Positions 44,201 through 52,719 of a stretch of 64,000 nt of DNA are shown here, one piece after another; position 1 is the stretch's first letter, and each line of letters opens with the position of its first letter. The position numbers were made by a program, and so were the translations under genes. Below the pieces are notes generated by a model that was not told the origin of the DNA, did no database searches, and saw nothing but the letters and a program-made list of their open reading frames with translations. Source of the DNA: Geothrix limicola. GTDB lineage: Bacteria; Acidobacteriota; Holophagae; Holophagales; Holophagaceae. The stretch is taken from positions 1 to 64,000 of the forward strand of contig NZ_BSDE01000001.1 of NCBI RefSeq assembly GCF_030268085.1, read 5' to 3'.

Positions 44201-46276
44201 ATGATGAGCCTGGACACTGATGGCGCGAAAGGGGACGTCGGGGGATCGGCTGCGTCTCCAGCGGGTTCCCGGATTCTGACGACGACACAGGTGACCTGGA
44301 TTGCAGTGGCCATCGTCCTCCTGACCGTGGGGGTCTACCTGCAAGTGGGCTGGGCGGATTTCGTGACCTTTGATGATCCGGTCTACGTATCCAACAATCC
44401 CGTCATCCTCAAAGGATTGAATTGGGAAACCCTGCGATATGCATTCAGTTCCGGACCAGAGGGGAATTACATCCCCCTCGTCTGGCTTTCCCATGCGGCC
44501 TGTGTGTCCCTCTTCGGAACCTGGGCAGGTGGTCATCATCTGGCCAACCTCTTCCTTCACGTTCTCAACAGCGTCCTTCTCTTCTACTTCCTGCGGCGCA
44601 TCACGGCTTCGGCCTGGCCCAGCGCTGGCGTGGCGCTGCTCTTCGCCCTCCATCCTCTGCACGTCGAAAGCGTGGCGTGGATCGCCGAGCGGAAGGATGT
44701 CCTCAGCACGCTCTTCTGGATCCTGACGTCCTGGGCGTACGTGCGGTGGGTCGAACGGCCCTCGAAGCTGGGCTACTTCTGGATGCTCCTGCTCTTCTTC
44801 CTCGGCCTGCTCTCCAAGAGCATGCTGGTGACCTTGCCGGTGATCCTGCTTCTGCTCGATGCCTGGCCGCTCCAGCGGCTGGATCTTGCCAACCGGGGCT
44901 TCAAGGCGCTCTGGTCCAGGGAGGCCTGGAAACTGCTGGTGGAGAAACTCCCGCTCTTTGCTCTTTCGGCTGCGTTCGGGATCCTGACCATCCTGATCCA
45001 GAAGACTGTGGGGGCCATGTCCAGCCTGAGTAGCCTGCCCGCTCATCAGCGGCTCAGCAACTCTCTGGGAGCGATCTTCGTCTACCTCCGCCAGATGGTC
45101 TGGCCAGACAAACTCAGCGCCTTCTATCCCATCAGCTGGGATTTCCATCCCGTGTTTCACATCGTCGGCGCCTCCCTCGGCCTGGCCCTCATCACAGCCG
45201 TGTGCGCCCTCAACCTCCGCCGGCGGCCCTATCTGGCGGTGGGATGGCTGTGGTACCTGGTCACCTTGCTGCCGGTGGTCGGGATCATCCAGGTGGGTGG
45301 GCAGTCCCATGCTGATCGCTACACCTATGTCCCCCTGATCGGCGTGTTCATCGCATTGGCCTTCCTCGCTGAAGAGTTTATTTACCGCTGGAGGGTTCCC
45401 CGCGTTGCCGTCCTGGGCGTGTCAGCCTGTTTCCTGGGAGGGATGGCCACACTGACGGCAGCCCAGACCCAGATCTGGCGCGACAACCTTCGGTTGTTTT
45501 CCTATGCCCTCACCATGGATCCTGAAAACCCCGTGGCGCTCCTGAACATCGGGGATGAGTACCTCAAGCTGGGGCAACTCGAAAACGCGCAGGCGGCCTA
45601 TTCCCAGGGCTTGAAGTATTCCACGTCTCTCTATCTTGCCCATTATCGGGTTGGCTACGTCCTGGAACTGCTGGGGAAGTACGATCGGGCCCTAGTCTTC
45701 TACCGGAAATCCTACGAGTTGAAACCTGGATTCCTGGGCGTGAACCAGGGCCTCGGCCACCTGCTGACGAGGATCGGGAAGTATGAGGAGGCCGCCCCCT
45801 TCGTCGAACGGATCATGCACCTTCCCGACGCCGCTGGTACGGCCTCCGACCGGGTGAATCCTGTCACTTCGCAGGTGGACTGGGCCCTCATCCTCCTATC
45901 GCGCCAACAGCTCCCGGAAGCCTTGAAGGCCACGGAGGTTGCCCTGGGGCGGGACCCGAAATCCTTCTATGCGGGCGTGGTTTACGGACGCCTGCTCTAC
46001 GAGGCAGGTCGCCAGGACGAGGGTAATCGGCAATTGGACAAGGTCTGGGCCATGAAACCTGCCGACCCGGAACAGTTGTTCAATCTGGGGATGGCCTTCC
46101 TGGGGAATCATCGTCCGGAGGAGGCACGTCATATCATCGAACGCATCCGGACCGAGAAGCCGGATTCCCCGTGGTTGTCCCAGGGGCTCGACAAGCTTGA
46201 GCGTGCGGATCCGACCCTGACCGTCCAGACGCTGCGAAGCCTCACGCCCACGGCTAAGGCCGGATCCCAAGGATGA
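44201..46276 (+). CDS. Polytopic TMTC/GT39-like protein with C-terminal TPR repeats
   Basis: A 691-residue membrane protein two bases after the GT2 gene. About ten membrane helices cover residues 28-430. The first periplasmic loop carries FVTFDDPVYVSNNPVILKGLNWE, followed by YIPLVWLSHAACVSLFG, LALHPLHVESVAWIAERKDVLSTLFW and SKSMLVTLPV, the conserved pattern of TMTC-type O-mannosyltransferase-like proteins. Residues about 455-665 are TPR motifs (ALLNIGDEYLKLGQLENAQAAYSQGLK). The Asp-Asp in the first loop fits a GT-C active site. I infer transfer of sugar from a lipid carrier to secreted protein; the pilin is a candidate acceptor. Confidence 0.8.
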   Translation: MMSLDTDGAKGDVGGSAASPAGSRILTTTQVTWIAVAIVLLTVGVYLQVGWADFVTFDDPVYVSNNPVILKGLNWETLRYAFSSGPEGNYIPLVWLSHAACVSLFGTWAGGHHLANLFLHVLNSVLLFYFLRRITASAWPSAGVALLFALHPLHVESVAWIAERKDVLSTLFWILTSWAYVRWVERPSKLGYFWMLLLFFLGLLSKSMLVTLPVILLLLDAWPLQRLDLANRGFKALWSREAWKLLVEKLPLFALSAAFGILTILIQKTVGAMSSLSSLPAHQRLSNSLGAIFVYLRQMVWPDKLSAFYPISWDFHPVFHIVGASLGLALITAVCALNLRRRPYLAVGWLWYLVTLLPVVGIIQVGGQSHADRYTYVPLIGVFIALAFLAEEFIYRWRVPRVAVLGVSACFLGGMATLTAAQTQIWRDNLRLFSYALTMDPENPVALLNIGDEYLKLGQLENAQAAYSQGLKYSTSLYLAHYRVGYVLELLGKYDRALVFYRKSYELKPGFLGVNQGLGHLLTRIGKYEEAAPFVERIMHLPDAAGTASDRVNPVTSQVDWALILLSRQQLPEALKATEVALGRDPKSFYAGVVYGRLLYEAGRQDEGNRQLDKVWAMKPADPEQLFNLGMAFLGNHRPEEARHIIERIRTEKPDSPWLSQGLDKLERADPTLTVQTLRSLTPTAKAGSQG

Positions 46277-48087
46277 ACGAGGCTGCGCCTTCCCGGATTG
46301 CCGAATCGCCTTCCACGACTCTGCCGGTTCAAGGGCAGGGAGGGGTGGCGGATTCTCTTCCAGGACGAGCCAGGCGGGGTGGCTGGTCGCGTGTGGCAGA
46401 GGTCACCCGCGATTGGCCTCGGCTCTCCGTGCTGGCCGTGCTCACGGGAGTCCTGCTTCGTCTGGTCCAGGTCTGGGGCCAACCCCTGCTCGATGACGAG
46501 TGGCACGGGCTTCATTTCATCGTCGGGAAAAACCTCGCCTGGCTCACCATGCACTTCTCCATTCCGGGAGCCACCTGCATCCCCCTGAATGTCTATGGGA
46601 AGGTGCTGCTGAATACCATCGGTCTGCACGAATGGCTGCTGAGGCTTCCGTCCATTGTGGCTGGCCTGGCGATGCTCCTCGTGTTTCGTCGCCCCCTGAC
46701 CCGGTTGACGGACCGGACTACGGCCACCTGGTTCCAGTGGCTGCTGGCTTGCTCACCCCTCCTGGTGCTGTACAGTCGAGTCTTTCGTCCCTACAGCCCG
46801 ACTGCCCTGCTGACCTTCGCTGCGTTGGTGGCCGGCGGGCTCTGGCTCTCCACGGGGCAGAAGCGGATGCGCTGGATCTACTTCGCCACTAGCCTGGCGG
46901 CGGTTGAATTTCACCTCTTTGCCGCGGTGGCCGTCTGCCTGCCACTCGGCGTTGGAGGCCTATTCGCACTCCGGAAGCGAGACCAGGCTTCCGGGCCTTC
47001 CTCGGTCTGCCAGGTCCACTTAACTGAGGTCGCTCAGACCGCAACCTTCCTGTTGGTGGGCGCGCTGATACTCATGGGCTGGCCGACCCTGGATTCCATG
47101 CGGACGAGCCTGGGCCAAGTGGCGGGGCAGGGGCATCTGACTTTGAGGACCCTGCTTCTGTCCTTCAAACTGGTGGCAGGGACCCATAACCTGGCCCTGG
47201 CGATGGCCATCGGCGGGCTCGCCATCTGGGGAGCCTTTCGCCTGTTCAGGGAGAATCCGCCCTTCGCGCTGATCCTGGTGCTCTGCATTCCTGCACACCT
47301 CCTGGCCGGGGTGGTCCTCCATCCGCGCTCCATCGATGCTCCCGTCGTCCTGACCCGGTACAGCATCGTGTGCGTCCCGGTCTTTCTGCTGCTGGTGGCT
47401 AGGGGATTGGCGGCCTGCGCCTCATTCGGGCGGAACTCGGCTCGGTTGGCAGGGGGGCTGGGAGCGGTCATCCTCCTCGCTGGTTTCTGGACGGGACCCC
47501 TGCCTGAGCTTTTCAGGTTCCCGAATTCCTTCACCGCGCAGACCGTCTACTTCCAGTTCCACACCCAGGAAGATCGCTCCGAGTCTCTGGACAGCGAACT
47601 GAGGCCCGTGGCGGTGGCCAAACGGACCGTGAAGGTTGGAGACATCCCCCCGTATTATCTGGAACTCGCCCGCGAGGGGACGGGCCCAATCATCGAGTTT
47701 CCGATGATGGCGGGTGACCACCGAAACCCATTCTACTTCTATCAACGCGTCCACCACCGCCCCGTCCTGATCGGCTACGCGCCCCTCTTCCCGGAGGCAC
47801 CCTCCGCCGTACCCGGCATGATCTACGGGAACACCTACATCGATCAGGTGCTCAGCCCGATTCCCAGTGGGAAGCGGAAGGGTTTGTCGTCACTTGTGGA
47901 CCTCACGGATCCCACGGCGATCAGCCGCAGCGGCGCCACTCACCTTTTGTTGCACCGCCATTTGGCCTTTCCGAGCACCTACCCGCCGGGCCTGCTTCGA
48001 GCCCTGTTCGCCATGTACCGGCAACTCCTCGGTCCCCCAGTCTATTTAGATTCAGAGATGGCCGTGTTCGCCTTGAAACGAAGCTGA
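46273..48087 (+). CDS. Polytopic GT39-like membrane glycosyltransferase
   Basis: A 604-residue membrane protein whose ATG overlaps the previous stop (ATGA). The N-terminal 45 residues are cytoplasmic. The first helix is followed by GQPLLDDEWHGLHFI, an acidic Asp-Asp-Glu motif in the first outside loop as in GT39/ArnT-like GT-C enzymes. LHEWLLRLPSIVAGLAMLLVFRR is also typical. Nine or ten helices run to about residue 425, and a soluble C-terminal domain of about 170 residues follows. It probably acts in the same pathway as the GT2 and TPR proteins. The substrate is unknown; the pilin link is inferred from position only. Confidence 0.7.
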   Translation: MNEAAPSRIAESPSTTLPVQGQGGVADSLPGRARRGGWSRVAEVTRDWPRLSVLAVLTGVLLRLVQVWGQPLLDDEWHGLHFIVGKNLAWLTMHFSIPGATCIPLNVYGKVLLNTIGLHEWLLRLPSIVAGLAMLLVFRRPLTRLTDRTTATWFQWLLACSPLLVLYSRVFRPYSPTALLTFAALVAGGLWLSTGQKRMRWIYFATSLAAVEFHLFAAVAVCLPLGVGGLFALRKRDQASGPSSVCQVHLTEVAQTATFLLVGALILMGWPTLDSMRTSLGQVAGQGHLTLRTLLLSFKLVAGTHNLALAMAIGGLAIWGAFRLFRENPPFALILVLCIPAHLLAGVVLHPRSIDAPVVLTRYSIVCVPVFLLLVARGLAACASFGRNSARLAGGLGAVILLAGFWTGPLPELFRFPNSFTAQTVYFQFHTQEDRSESLDSELRPVAVAKRTVKVGDIPPYYLELAREGTGPIIEFPMMAGDHRNPFYFYQRVHHRPVLIGYAPLFPEAPSAVPGMIYGNTYIDQVLSPIPSGKRKGLSSLVDLTDPTAISRSGATHLLLHRHLAFPSTYPPGLLRALFAMYRQLLGPPVYLDSEMAVFALKRS

Positions 48088-48458
48088 GTTTCGTTCGTGG
48101 CTTGAAAAAAGCGGTCACGTTCCGTGGTGATGCTTTCGAAGGCTAAAGTCCTAGCCCTACGGGTGGTTGAATAGGTCCCTCAAATTTGAGTGCTCAAGGG
48201 GAAAACGCTGGGGAATTCGCGGATTGCCAGGGTAGTCATCAAAATGAACTGGCTGGGCCGCGCCTGGATCTGATTTCCACCTCGGAAACGGGAGATCGTC
48301 CACGTGGATGACCTTGGCAATGGAGAGAGGCGGGCAATCACAATCGGGCTCAGACGTAGCCTAACTGTGAGGCGCCCACATGGCTGGAACTGTGCCAGGC
48401 GGGATCCGTTCGAAGGAGCGACAGAACCGGGTATGGGATCTTCAGAAGGCGAGACAAA
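48088..48458. other. Intergenic region between convergent glycosyltransferase and pilin genes
   Basis: About 370 bases hold no supported gene. A frame crossing 48304-48546 has no ribosome site and runs through the pilin terminator. Composition is less G+C-rich than the coding sequence. I see no clear hairpin until the pilin terminator at 48459. A small RNA cannot be excluded. Confidence 0.5.
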
Positions 48459-48492
48459 CAAAAAAGAAGGGGAGGCATGCGCCTCCCCTTCT
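48459..48492 (-). terminator. Intrinsic terminator of the second pilin gene
   Basis: On the minus strand a perfect 12-base stem AGAAGGGGAGGC/GCCTCCCCTTCT with a four-base loop is followed by TTTTTTG, 26 bases after the pilin stop. It is strong, as expected for a highly expressed gene. Confidence 0.92.
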
Positions 48493-48518
48493 ACTCGGTA
48501 CCCACAGGTGCGAGATGG

Positions 48519-49046
48519 TTACTCGACCGCGACGGACTTGATCTGAATCATGTTCTTGCCGGCGGAATCCTTGCCGTTGAGCACGACGCCGACGCCCACG
48601 AATCCAGGAACGGTGGCCGTGGGGGGCTGCAGGTAGGCCTGACCCTGGCCGATGGTCTTCCCAGCCATGGCCGTAACAAGCTTCGAGTCGAAGTCGGACT
48701 TGTCGGTGGCAGCGGTGATGGAGGTGGTGTCGATCGCGGACACGAAGATCAGATCCGTGGAAGCCGTGCCCCAGGGGTTCAGATCCTTGGAGCTGACGGC
48801 GGTGCTGAGGTAGGAATCCATGATTCCCTTGATGGTGCCGGTATCGCCGTTGGCGATCATTTCCTTGGCCTTGTCGTACTGACCGACCAGATCACCGATG
48901 CGGCCGATGGAGCCCTGGATGGCCGTCTTGTCGCGGGCACGGGCGCGCTGTCCGAGCAGGGCCGGCAGCGCGATGGCGCTGATAATGCCGATGATGGCGA
49001 GCACGAGCAGCAGCTCGATGAGGGTGAAGCCCTTCTGGTTCTTCAT
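48519..49046 (-). CDS. pilA: Type IV pilin (second pilin gene, probable major pilin)
   Basis: A 175-residue prepilin starting at ATG 49046 behind AAGGAG. The leader MKNQKG is six residues. The mature N-terminus FTLIELLLVLAIIGIISAIALPALL has Glu5. The globular part is rich in Thr, Ser, Asp, Ala and Gly, with few aromatic residues and no Cys pair, and ends KSVAVE. A sigma-54-like box upstream and a very strong terminator downstream suggest high, regulated expression, which is why I favour it as the major subunit. It is on the opposite strand to the pilBTC cluster. It is much longer than the short aromatic-rich Geobacter-type pilins. Confidence 0.92.
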   Translation of the reverse strand: MKNQKGFTLIELLLVLAIIGIISAIALPALLGQRARARDKTAIQGSIGRIGDLVGQYDKAKEMIANGDTGTIKGIMDSYLSTAVSSKDLNPWGTASTDLIFVSAIDTTSITAATDKSDFDSKLVTAMAGKTIGQGQAYLQPPTATVPGFVGVGVVLNGKDSAGKNMIQIKSVAVE

Positions 49047-49083
49047 GGAGATCTCCTTGTGGGCGGTGGCCGCACGGAAAGAT

Positions 49084-49100
49084 ATCAAGGCCTATGCCAA
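49084..49100 (-). promoter_or_regulatory. Sigma-54-like promoter before pilA
   Basis: Minus strand TTGGCATAGGCCTTGAT: TGGCA at -24, exact six-base spacing, and TTGAT at -12 (one mismatch to TTGCW). It would start transcription about 30 bases before the pilA ATG. PilR-type sigma-54 control of pilin genes is well known in other bacteria. Confidence 0.55.
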
Positions 49101-49273
49101 AGCTCAAGAAAAGGATCAAATCGTCTTGCACATTGAATTTAGAGAATTTGGGATTCCATCCGGTTTGGTTAAAAACCCCGATAATTCTGGGCGAATTGAC
49201 GTAATGGGGCAGCGTGTTGCCGCCGCGCGTCCGGGCCGCTTCCGGGGAGGTCATTCTGCTGATCCTGTAGGAC

Positions 49274-50350
49274 TCAGGAACGATCCAGCTTCTCCAGCAA
49301 CTCCCTCGCCCCCCGGTGTTTCGAATCGAGCTTGAGGGTTTCCTGGGCGGCACGGCGGGCCTCGTCGTTGCGGCCGAGGCGGTGGAGGATCTGGCCTTTG
49401 CGCCACCAGGTGCCGGGGTAGCCGGAGGAGCCGCCCTCCAGGGGTTCCCGCAGCACCTGGTCGAGGGCGGCCAGGCCCTCCTGGAGGTGGGTGCCACTGA
49501 GGGCGGAAACCTTGCCGAGCTGCTGGCGGACGAGGCTGGGGGCTTCCACCTGGTGGAGATGATCCTGCAGCACCTTCCAGGCCGTTTCGGGTTGGCCGGC
49601 ATGCACGTAGGCATCGCTGACGGCGATGACGCCCTGGGCGCGGCTGCGCACGCTCGGCAGCAGGCGAGCGGCTTCGGATAGCAGGCGGGCGTTCTTTGCG
49701 GCTTCACCGAGCGCTTTCCGGGCGGGGCGGCTGTCCAGCGCGTCCAGCCATTGGCCCACCACTTCCGGATCCTGGGGAGCCAGGGCGAGGGCACGGCCGA
49801 AATAGGGTTCGGCCTCCTTCCACCGGTCTTCCTCCACGAGAATGAGGGCCTGCAGGAGGTCGCCCCGGGCGGGATTGAGCGCGCGCAGAGAGCTGGCGCA
49901 TTGCAGGGCCTTGCTGGTCGATCCTCCAAGTAGGCCCGGCAGCATCTCGTAGGCCAGCCCGAGGCTGGTCCAGGCGGAGGCCAACGTTGGATCCGCCGCA
50001 GTGGCGGCGCGGAGGTCGTCCATGGCATTCAGGGCCTTGCGAAGGCCGCTGAGGTTGCGTTGCCGGATGGCTTCGCCGGCCCGGGCCAGGCCCCGCGCCA
50101 GCAGCGCTTCGGCCAGGCCCGGCCGAAGCGCGACCGCGCGATCCGCCGCCGCCAGGGCCTCGGCGAACCGCATGAGGCTGCAGAGGGCCTGGGATCTGGC
50201 GGCCAAGGCCAGCGCATCGTTCGGATCCTGGCGGAGCCGCTGTTCCGTTTCGGCCATCACCTTGAGGTAGCGGCCCGCATCCAGATCCGCGCGATAGGCC
50301 GGACTCTGGAGCTGGACGTGGGCGAGGAAGATCGCAGGTGCGAAGATCAC
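49274..50350 (-). CDS. TPR-repeat protein
   Basis: A 358-residue protein starting at GTG 50350. Tetratricopeptide repeats cover most of the chain (LALAARSQALCSLMRFAEALAAADRAVALRPGLAEAL, SAWTSLGLAYEMLPG, PYFGRALALAPQDPEVVGQWLDAL, WWRKGQILHRLGRNDEARRAAQETLKLDSKHRGARELL). The N-terminal MIFAPAIFLAHVQLQSPAY is hydrophobic and may be a signal peptide, so export is possible. TPR proteins are scaffolds; the partner is unknown. It lies upstream of pilA on the same strand with a 227-base gap. Confidence 0.8.
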   Translation of the reverse strand: MIFAPAIFLAHVQLQSPAYRADLDAGRYLKVMAETEQRLRQDPNDALALAARSQALCSLMRFAEALAAADRAVALRPGLAEALLARGLARAGEAIRQRNLSGLRKALNAMDDLRAATAADPTLASAWTSLGLAYEMLPGLLGGSTSKALQCASSLRALNPARGDLLQALILVEEDRWKEAEPYFGRALALAPQDPEVVGQWLDALDSRPARKALGEAAKNARLLSEAARLLPSVRSRAQGVIAVSDAYVHAGQPETAWKVLQDHLHQVEAPSLVRQQLGKVSALSGTHLQEGLAALDQVLREPLEGGSSGYPGTWWRKGQILHRLGRNDEARRAAQETLKLDSKHRGARELLEKLDRS

Positions 50351-50478
50351 GATGGCCTCGTTGGAACCTGAACGAGTCAGGATCAGCCAGTGTAAGGGAA
50401 GCGGCCAGCCCGATCCGGGCAGGAGCTGTCTTTACCCTGGGTATAGTCTGGGAACGTGATTTTACGGTATGCTAAGTG

Positions 50479-50492
50479 CTTGTTAGAACAAG
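50479..50492. promoter_or_regulatory. Perfect inverted repeat before fabI
   Basis: CTTGTT-AG-AACAAG lies 17 bases before the fabI ATG, just ahead of the AAAGGAG ribosome site and within ten bases after TATGCT, a possible -10. This is a good position for a repressor operator of fatty-acid synthesis. The regulator is not identifiable here. Confidence 0.5.
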
Positions 50493-50509
50493 ACTCTAAA
50501 GGAGATCGC

Positions 50510-51289
50510 ATGGTGGCCAAGGGTGGCTTGCTCGAAGGGAAGCGGGGCCTGATCATCGGCGTGGCGAACAAGCGGTCCATCGCCTGGGGCATCGCCCAGC
50601 GGGCGAATGAGGCCGGCGCCCAACTCTGCCTCACCTATCAGAATGAGCGCCTGGGCGAGAACGTCCGCGAACTGGCCGCCGAACTGAAGAATCCCCACCT
50701 TCAGATGATGGACGTGGGCAGCGACAGCCAGATCGTCATGGCCTTCGACGAGATCCGCAAGAAGTGGGGGAAGATCGACTTCCTCGTGCACTCGGTGGCC
50801 TATGCGCCGCGCCAGGCCCTGGAAGGCCGCTTCGTCGACACCAGCCGCGAGGATTTCCGCGTGGCCCATGACATCAGCGCCTACTCCCTGGCCGCCGTCT
50901 GTCACGCGGCCCAGCCTCTCATGGCCGAAGGTGGCTCCATCGTGACCCTCAGTTACCTCGGGGCGGAACGGGTGGTACCCGGCTACAACGTCATGGGTGT
51001 CGCCAAGGCCAGCCTGGAAGCCTGTGTGCGCTACCTCGCCTCGGATCTGGGCCCCCAAGGCATCCGCGTGAACGCCATTTCAGCCGGCCCCATCAAGACC
51101 CTGGCGGCTTCGGCCATTCCGGGCATCGGCTCCAAGCTCAAGGCCCACCGCTCCCACACGCCGCTCCAGAAGGACACGGATCAACTGGAAGTGGGCGATG
51201 CCGGCGTGTTCCTGCTCAGCGACATGGGCCGCGGCATCACCGGCCAGACGCTCTACGTCGACGGCGGCTTCAGCATCATGGCTGGATGA
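50510..51289 (+). CDS. fabI: Enoyl-[acyl-carrier-protein] reductase (NADH) FabI
   Basis: A 259-residue short-chain dehydrogenase that reduces trans-2-enoyl-ACP in the last step of each fatty-acid elongation cycle. The NADH-binding start is GKRGLIIGVANKRSIAWGIA (FabI form of the glycine motif). Active-site residues are Tyr149, Tyr159 and Lys166 (SYLGAERVVPGYNVMGVAKA), with the FabI Y-x6-K spacing. The C-terminus DMGRGITGQTLYVDGGFSIMAG is typical. The start ATG 50510 follows AAAGGAG. A palindrome just upstream suggests transcriptional control. It is the standard triclosan-target enzyme family. Confidence 0.96.
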   Translation: MVAKGGLLEGKRGLIIGVANKRSIAWGIAQRANEAGAQLCLTYQNERLGENVRELAAELKNPHLQMMDVGSDSQIVMAFDEIRKKWGKIDFLVHSVAYAPRQALEGRFVDTSREDFRVAHDISAYSLAAVCHAAQPLMAEGGSIVTLSYLGAERVVPGYNVMGVAKASLEACVRYLASDLGPQGIRVNAISAGPIKTLAASAIPGIGSKLKAHRSHTPLQKDTDQLEVGDAGVFLLSDMGRGITGQTLYVDGGFSIMAG

Positions 51290-51320
51290 TCGCCTCGGTA
51301 CTCGAAGCGATAAAAATCTG

Positions 51321-51455
51321 AACCGCGAATGGCGCGAATGCACACGAATGGACGGTGTCCTGATCTGCGGTCCAAACGATTTCCGCCGCGGCTTGGTCCC
51401 CCAGCGACCCCATTCGCGTGGCTTGCAATGCAAGCCTTTCGCGTCATTCGCGGTT
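51321..51455. repeat. Large imperfect inverted repeat between fabI and bcp
   Basis: The left arm starts AACCGCGAATGGCGCGAATG (51321) and continues to CACGAATGG (51351). The right arm ends CATTCGCGGTT (51445-51455), with CATTCGCGTGG at 51411. A perfect palindrome GGCTTGCA-A-TGCAAGCC lies inside the right arm (51420-51436). It may serve as a transcription end for both convergent genes or be a dispersed repeat. No protein gene is supported here. Confidence 0.6.
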
Positions 51456-51492
51456 AAATCTTTGTTCTTTCAGGACGCGAATCGCAGCGCCC

Positions 51493-51963
51493 TTATTTGG
51501 ATAGACCCGCCAGGATCTCGATCACCTCCGCCACGTGGCCCTTCACGCTGACCTTGGGCCAGACGTGGCGGATGATGCCCTTGGGGTCCACGAGGAAGGT
51601 GCTGCGGATGATGCCCTCCACTTCCTTGCCGTACATCATCTTCTTGCCGAAGGCGCCCAGGGCCTTGAGCAGGGCCGTGTCGGGATCAGAGAGCAGACGG
51701 AAGGGGAGGTTCTGCTTGGCGATGAAGTTCGTGTGGCTCTTCAGGCTGTCGCGACTGATGCCGTAGACCTGGGCGCCCAGGGACTGCACGCGGGCGAGGT
51801 TGTCGCGGAAGTCGCAGGCCTCCGTCGTGCAGCCGGGAGTGCTGTCCTTGGGGTAGGCGTAGAGCACGGTCCAGTGGCCCTTGAAATCCTTGGCCGTGAC
51901 GGTGGTGCCCTGGTCGTCCTGCAGGGAGAAAGCGGGAATGGGGTGTCCGAGGAGGGGGCTCAT
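51493..51963 (-). CDS. bcp: Thioredoxin-dependent peroxiredoxin (Bcp/PrxQ)
   Basis: A 156-residue thiol peroxidase. The peroxidatic Cys45 and resolving Cys50 lie in KDSTPGCTTEACDFRD, the atypical 2-Cys arrangement of PrxQ. The conserved GISRDSLKSHTNF and FLVDPKGIIRHVW follow. It reduces H2O2 and organic peroxides in the cytoplasm with thioredoxin. The start is ATG at 51963. It converges with fabI, and an importer operon lies upstream on the same strand. Confidence 0.95.
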   Translation of the reverse strand: MSPLLGHPIPAFSLQDDQGTTVTAKDFKGHWTVLYAYPKDSTPGCTTEACDFRDNLARVQSLGAQVYGISRDSLKSHTNFIAKQNLPFRLLSDPDTALLKALGAFGKKMMYGKEVEGIIRSTFLVDPKGIIRHVWPKVSVKGHVAEVIEILAGLSK

Positions 51964-52014
51964 ATCCCCAGGTTAGCGCGGGTTCTGGCGGCGGGGGACA
52001 TGGTCCCGGCCCGA

Positions 52015-52719
52015 TCACTCCGCGCGCCCGGGCGCGGAGACCCAGGCCAGGAGCAGCACCACCGCCAGGGCCGCCCAGGCCAAGGGTGAAGGATCCGATC
52101 CGAGGCGCGGCAGTTCTTCGGCCAGCAGGCGGCCAAGGCTGTCGTGACCTGGGCCGGGCCCGAGTCCCAGGGCCGACAAGGTCGCCTCGCCCCAGAGGGC
52201 CGCGATCCAGGCGCCGGGGAAGAGCGCCGCGGCCTGCTGCCAGCCCCAGGGGGACCAGCGCCGCAATGTCGAAGGCCAGGTCGCGCCGAGGGTGCGCTCC
52301 GCCGCCCAGGCGGGCGAATGACGGAACCATTCCAGCCGCGTGCGCAGGGGAGGCTCCAGATGGGGGGCGATGAGCAGGCCCAGCAGCAGCCCCAGGGGCA
52401 AAGGTGAAAGCCCACCGAGGAGGGCGGCGAGGGGCAGCAGGAAGAGCAGGGGCGGGAGGCTGCGAAGGGCGGACCAGGCGCTGCGCAGCCTCCCGCCGTA
52501 CCAGGCCAGCAGGAGACCGAGCGAGAGGGCCAGCAAGGCGCAGGCACTGGCGAACCCCAGACTGCGTGCAGCTGCCAGTGCCAGCCGCAACAGCGCGTCC
52601 CGCCCAAGATCATCCGTTCCCAGGGGATGTCGGAGGGTGGCGGTCAACCCGCCGCGGAAGGGATCCAGGGCCAGGTCGGGAATCAGCAGCGCCCCGAGAA
52701 AGGCGAGGCGCCACCTCAT
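52015..52719 (-). CDS. Oligopeptide-type ABC importer permease (DppC/OppC-like, short)
   Basis: A 234-residue inner-membrane protein starting at ATG 52719 (GGAGGTCTC upstream; overlaps the previous stop). The sequence TDDLGRDALLRLALAAARSLGFASACALLALSLGLLLAWYGG is the DppC-type permease start. An EAA-like loop (ALWGEATLSALGLGPGP) is visible near the C-terminus. It is clearly shorter than usual DppC proteins (about 280-300 residues), mainly in the N-terminal part. With the two genes before it, it forms a three-gene importer operon that lacks an ATPase. Confidence 0.75.
   Translation of the reverse strand: MRWRLAFLGALLIPDLALDPFRGGLTATLRHPLGTDDLGRDALLRLALAAARSLGFASACALLALSLGLLLAWYGGRLRSAWSALRSLPPLLFLLPLAALLGGLSPLPLGLLLGLLIAPHLEPPLRTRLEWFRHSPAWAAERTLGATWPSTLRRWSPWGWQQAAALFPGAWIAALWGEATLSALGLGPGPGHDSLGRLLAEELPRLGSDPSPLAWAALAVVLLLAWVSAPGRAE

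Noticed and set aside
48304-48546. 80-codon plus-strand frame between the glycosyltransferase and pilA
   Set aside because: It has no ribosome site and runs through the pilA terminator hairpin into antisense pilA sequence.
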